A DNA stretch of 64,000 bases, taken from assembly GCA_003255025.1 (NCBI GenBank), contig QANY01003900.1, positions 62,001 to 126,000 on the forward strand, in the 5' to 3' direction. Of this stretch, positions 60,548 through 64,000 are shown in pieces (within the stretch, counting starts at the first letter, position 1; every line of letters starts with the position of its first letter). The notes under the pieces were generated by a model. That model saw nothing but the letters and a program-made list of their open reading frames with translations, was not told where the DNA came from and did no database searches. A program made the position numbers and the translations under genes. This DNA comes from Datisca glomerata (Eukaryota; Streptophyta; Magnoliopsida; Cucurbitales; Datiscaceae).

Positions 60548-62053
60548 GTCACCTCCCTCCCGAGAAAATTCACTTTTGAATTTAAATACATATAAAGGAA
60601 AAACCTTCATGATACCTAATTATAGTAGGTTGCAACCTCTATTAACCATACAATTTTTGTTAACACATCATCCTTATCCCATCATTCAAAATTCTTTGAA
60701 TGATATTACCGACCCTTACAGAATATTATCCATGGTACTTACTCCATAACCTTAATAGTTTGAAATATCAAACCAATAATAATAACAACCATTCACCTTT
60801 TTTTCAACATAATACACACATACTTAGATACATAGTATATACCAATTATACTTCCTCCTGGTGTATCATCAACTATCATGTATAAGTAACCATCATGTAT
60901 CAGTATCGGTAGGTCTCCTTATCTCCAAAACAAAATGTGGATGTACCTTAATACAAAGTGTATTGCAATATGAGCCACGAACATGATAATCTCGACTACG
61001 AATCAAGAGAACAACTACCCATATAAAGGCATGACCATTCACCTTTGAACCACAACCTTAAAACTTTATAACTGCATAGCCTAATAACAGCATAAGGACT
61101 ACATTCACATATGTGAATACCAACATGAACTTTACGACATTTCCATTGATTGAATTTTAATCTTGCATAACTCAAATGCAATCTAAGCACTCAATTTATC
61201 CCTACCAACAATCCTATCAAACATCATGAGATATCTAGTACCATATTACATGAAACCTAAATTAACCATTTGGTTCTTAAGTGAGACTTTCACACTCTAA
61301 TCAAACCAGCAGAATCATGATACGTAAAATCTCAATAAATCTTGAAATCAACAACTTAGGACCCACCCATTATGAATCCTTGTTAAACTTAATCAATAGA
61401 ATTCCAATCTTATAAATTTTTTATATCAATACGTTGTGCACGTCCTAAAATTAACATCCAAAAAATACTAACAACTTGTTCTACATAGCTAATATTCCTT
61501 TATAAAATCAGCACTTAGGTGAATCCAATGTTCATCCCCAAATTCTAGAGTAAGGTTACAAACCACTTAACAAGATCAATGATGCCTCAATCCAAGAATA
61601 TAACCATATATTCAAGTTTACCAATTAGCTGAACATAAATAGGATATAGTTTCTCAACTGTCAGTTTCCCATTCTTGTTAATAGTATCATTCCAACTTAG
61701 GAACGTTATGTCTCAAATGTAACAACCATCATACGATTTTTCAAACCAACAAAATCCCCTTACACTTAACTTATCATATGTAGCCTCATAAACTTTCTTA
61801 TAAATTCACTTCCTCGTCCCCTTAAAACGAGGATAACAATTTTGTGCGTCTCACAATAACAAGCATTTGCAAAAATTAAGTCATGTTTCCTCCCATGATA
61901 TGTAACTACAAATGTATACATGTCAATTTCATAAAGTTAGCCAAAATTCAAACAATGATAATTTCATATATGTACAACACATGCAAATCCAAATAAATTC
62001 TCTCTGACTTAACTTTAGTTGTCAATCCGCCACCCCTTTTTTTCTTGTCGTAT
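60548..62053 (-). other. Gypsy internal remnant right of the CACTA insertion, non-coding by eye
   Basis: Heavily decayed; no frame or domain could be supported although it lies where RNase H and integrase would be expected. Confidence 0.4.
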
Positions 62054-62330
62054 CTAGAGGTCGAACTTTGAAAACACTAAAGAACCTTGAGGTTGGTCAA
62101 AACTATCTTTTATTACCAAAAGTGGGTCCTTACTCTTTATAAAGAATTTATTAGGTTCTCTATAGTCAAAGTATAGTCTAATGGGTCCATCTTTCTTCTT
62201 CATGAACAAAAATAGGTGTACCAAAAGATAGAACATTAGGTCATATAAATCTTTTATTCTTCAATTCTTCTAATTTCTCCTTAAGCTTACTAAATCCCTC
62301 TAGTGTCATACAATAAGGTGTTATAGTCCT
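62054..62330 (-). pseudogene. Gypsy reverse transcriptase fragment
   Basis: Minus-strand translation shows TPYCMTLEGFSKLKEKLEEL, then in a second frame [19 protein letters not shown] and [17 protein letters not shown], the start of a Ty3/gypsy reverse transcriptase (KKKDG..R...DYR.LN, then FD.L.G...FSK.DL, whose Asp is catalytic). The rest of the domain is missing. Confidence 0.88.
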
Positions 62331-63044
62331 TAGTGTCATGTCAAGTAACACTTCAAATACGAGTCTTGTTCTAACGATCTGATGATAATCTTATTAGATA
62401 TTCATATAATACTCTTGGGTAGTTTCAAACAATCTCGCCGTCCTTTTAAACACCTTTTTTCAACTATCCATCACCCTATCAGGAGATCCCAAACTCACAT
62501 TGTCCATAAGTGGCTCGACTTATTATGTAAGGTTTGAGGTGAAACCATAAGATCTAAACTCTGAAGTTCAATTATGCTTTACGATAGGGTTGTAATCACC
62601 TCGCATTCATAATAAAGAAGGTACTAAGCCATGCTAATTATCACGTTAACGCCATGGGTAGTCAAAAGATTAACAGTACTTTCAATGCCCCTATTCACAA
62701 ATTTAGACTTCACCAGACTTAACGTCTCATCAAATATGTAAGGTATTTTCGTAGTGGAAATACAAAACTCAAAATCTATGATCATCAATATACTGCAGCT
62801 CATGCAATTATTAACCATAGAGATGATCAAACTTTTCTAATCATAAAATTAGAACTCTAAAGAAATTTATGCTCATTCTAGTCTCATAGATATTCATCAA
62901 CACAACAACAAATTTAAAGAAACATACAATGCAATCAATAACCATATACGTGCGCACACTCCATAACACTCTAATTTCTGGAACGGACTTCTCGAAAACC
63001 ACTTTAAAAAATATCTTTTAAAAGTCTACACAATCTCAAAACCT

Positions 63045-63062
63045 TGGACTTTGGTACCAAAC
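63045..63062 (-). other. Gypsy primer-binding-like site
   Basis: On the minus strand the LTR ends GTTACA and is followed by GTTTGGTACCAAAGTCC, a tRNA-end-like TTGGTACCA site. Confidence 0.6.
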
Positions 63063-64000
63063 TGTAACACCTCGAAGACCAGTTGAGGTTACTTCGGTAA
63101 TTTTTAAAAATAACGTGGAAACAAGGTCAAAATTTTCTTTTAAAATCAACTCATGATTTGTAGTATTTAATAAAATAATACATTTATTAGATAAAAACTC
63201 CAAACACCTTTCTAAAATTTAAGATCAGAAATTCATAAAAAACTTTATTAAGCTTAAAATTTAAGATCAGAAATTCATAAAAAACTTTATTAAGATCTTT
63301 CATAAATAACATATTAAAATCAACTTTAAAATAGTAAATTGTTCAACTAATTAAACTTCATTTCTCGACTCATGCCAGAACGCCTAACCGGACTCTTCAC
63401 ATTCATCACCATCACTCATCATCTGAAAAATTAATATAAAATAGGATGAGTATAAAATATACTCTCAGTAAGTAAAATTTTACACATACATAACAAACAC
63501 ATGCGCATCCAAGTCCATTTTAATCATTAACATTAAGCATTGTGTTTGACATATACTTTTATAAATCATTTTCACATTATTTCTTCCGCTTTAGCTTTAC
63601 ATTTTTCATTACATTCCTTCCATGTAGCTTCTAGTCACGCTCTTTTCTTTACATTAAACATCTATACATTTTCCATTGCATTCTTTTATTTACTTTAGAC
63701 ATCTTTAAGTTTTCCATTACATTCTTTTTTTACAATATTCGCGAGCTCACTTGTATAATGTTTAGCCTATTAGGCGCAGTGAGACATTATTACAGAAACA
63801 TGTTCGACTACCGGATCCTTGGGTGGTATCACTGGACAAGCCAAACAATTATTCATTAACATTAACATTAACCATTAAACATTGTCGGGTCCGCCTGTCC
63901 CTCGCATCTCATTTCCCACTCACCATTTTTATGGCATAAACATACACCTAGTCTTATAAATATTTATTTATTATTTTCCTTTTATAAACCGCAACATGAA
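63063..64000 (-). repeat. Gypsy 5' LTR, partial (runs off the window)
   Basis: Matches 47934 onward. It differs by an internal duplication of about 38 bp: AAATTTAAGATCAGAAATTC with its continuation occurs at about 63216-63252 and again at 63257-63294. Confidence 0.8.

Larger units (their letters stand above)
47934..64000 (-). mobile_element. Ty3/gypsy element, minus strand, split by a CACTA transposon, right end outside the window
   Basis: Two related sequences, 47934-50050 and 63063 to the window end, are its 3' and 5' LTRs. A primer-binding-like site adjoins the right LTR, a polypurine-like tract adjoins the left LTR, and minus-strand reverse transcriptase remains at 62054-62260. Once the CACTA element is removed, the internal region is only about 3.3 kb, so much of pol is deleted. 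Its insertion split the Tat-like gag at 47933. Confidence 0.75.

Overview
The window is nuclear DNA of a flowering plant, most likely a eudicot. It is AT-rich and gene-poor. The host gene I can rebuild has seven exons with GT-AG introns, and nearly everything else is nested transposable elements, organelle-derived DNA and simple repeats. I cannot name the species.

Host genes. The one complete gene is on the minus strand at 4760-6815. It encodes a CYP707A-type cytochrome P450 (abscisic acid 8'-hydroxylase) of 464 residues, with a TATA box and CT-rich leader upstream. At 60-931 lies a broken plus-strand copy of a plastid ArsA-like ATPase gene (Arabidopsis At1g26090 family).

Layout. 1961-3337 is a tandem duplication of a piece of CACTA transposon joined to LTR-type sequence, with LTR-like sequence continuing to about 3640. 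7.3-19.8 kb is mostly unassigned AT-rich DNA with SINE-like tracts, a hAT-like MITE, microsatellites and a retropepsin relic (12.9-13.3 kb). About 19.86-33.85 kb is one decayed L1-type LINE on the plus strand, interrupted twice. A complete Ty1/copia element (20210-25081, minus strand, target duplication CTGTT) sits in its ORF1, and a 2.64-kb solo-LTR-like insertion (29681-32320, target duplication GAGAA) sits in its reverse transcriptase. 35.2-37.5 kb holds nested inverted repeats around GC-rich filler. 38.15-38.5 kb is a 60-bp minisatellite. 39342-43236 is the 5' part of a Ty3/gypsy element: a 2.98-kb LTR, primer-binding site and broken gag. 44.5-46.0 kb is a mosaic of plastid DNA (ycf2, ndhD, psaC, rrn23 pieces).

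From 47.3 kb to the end is a three-layer nest. A Tat/Ogre-like gag relic is interrupted by a minus-strand gypsy element whose LTRs begin at 47934 and 63063, the second running off the window. That element is in turn interrupted by a 9.66-kb CACTA (En/Spm) transposon (50885-60544, target duplication ATT) with broken TNP2-type and Transposase_24-type genes.

The insertion order can be read from the joins: host or older element first, then LINE or gypsy, then copia, solo LTR or CACTA. Apart from CYP707A, the only long intact reading frame is the copia reverse transcriptase-RNase H.
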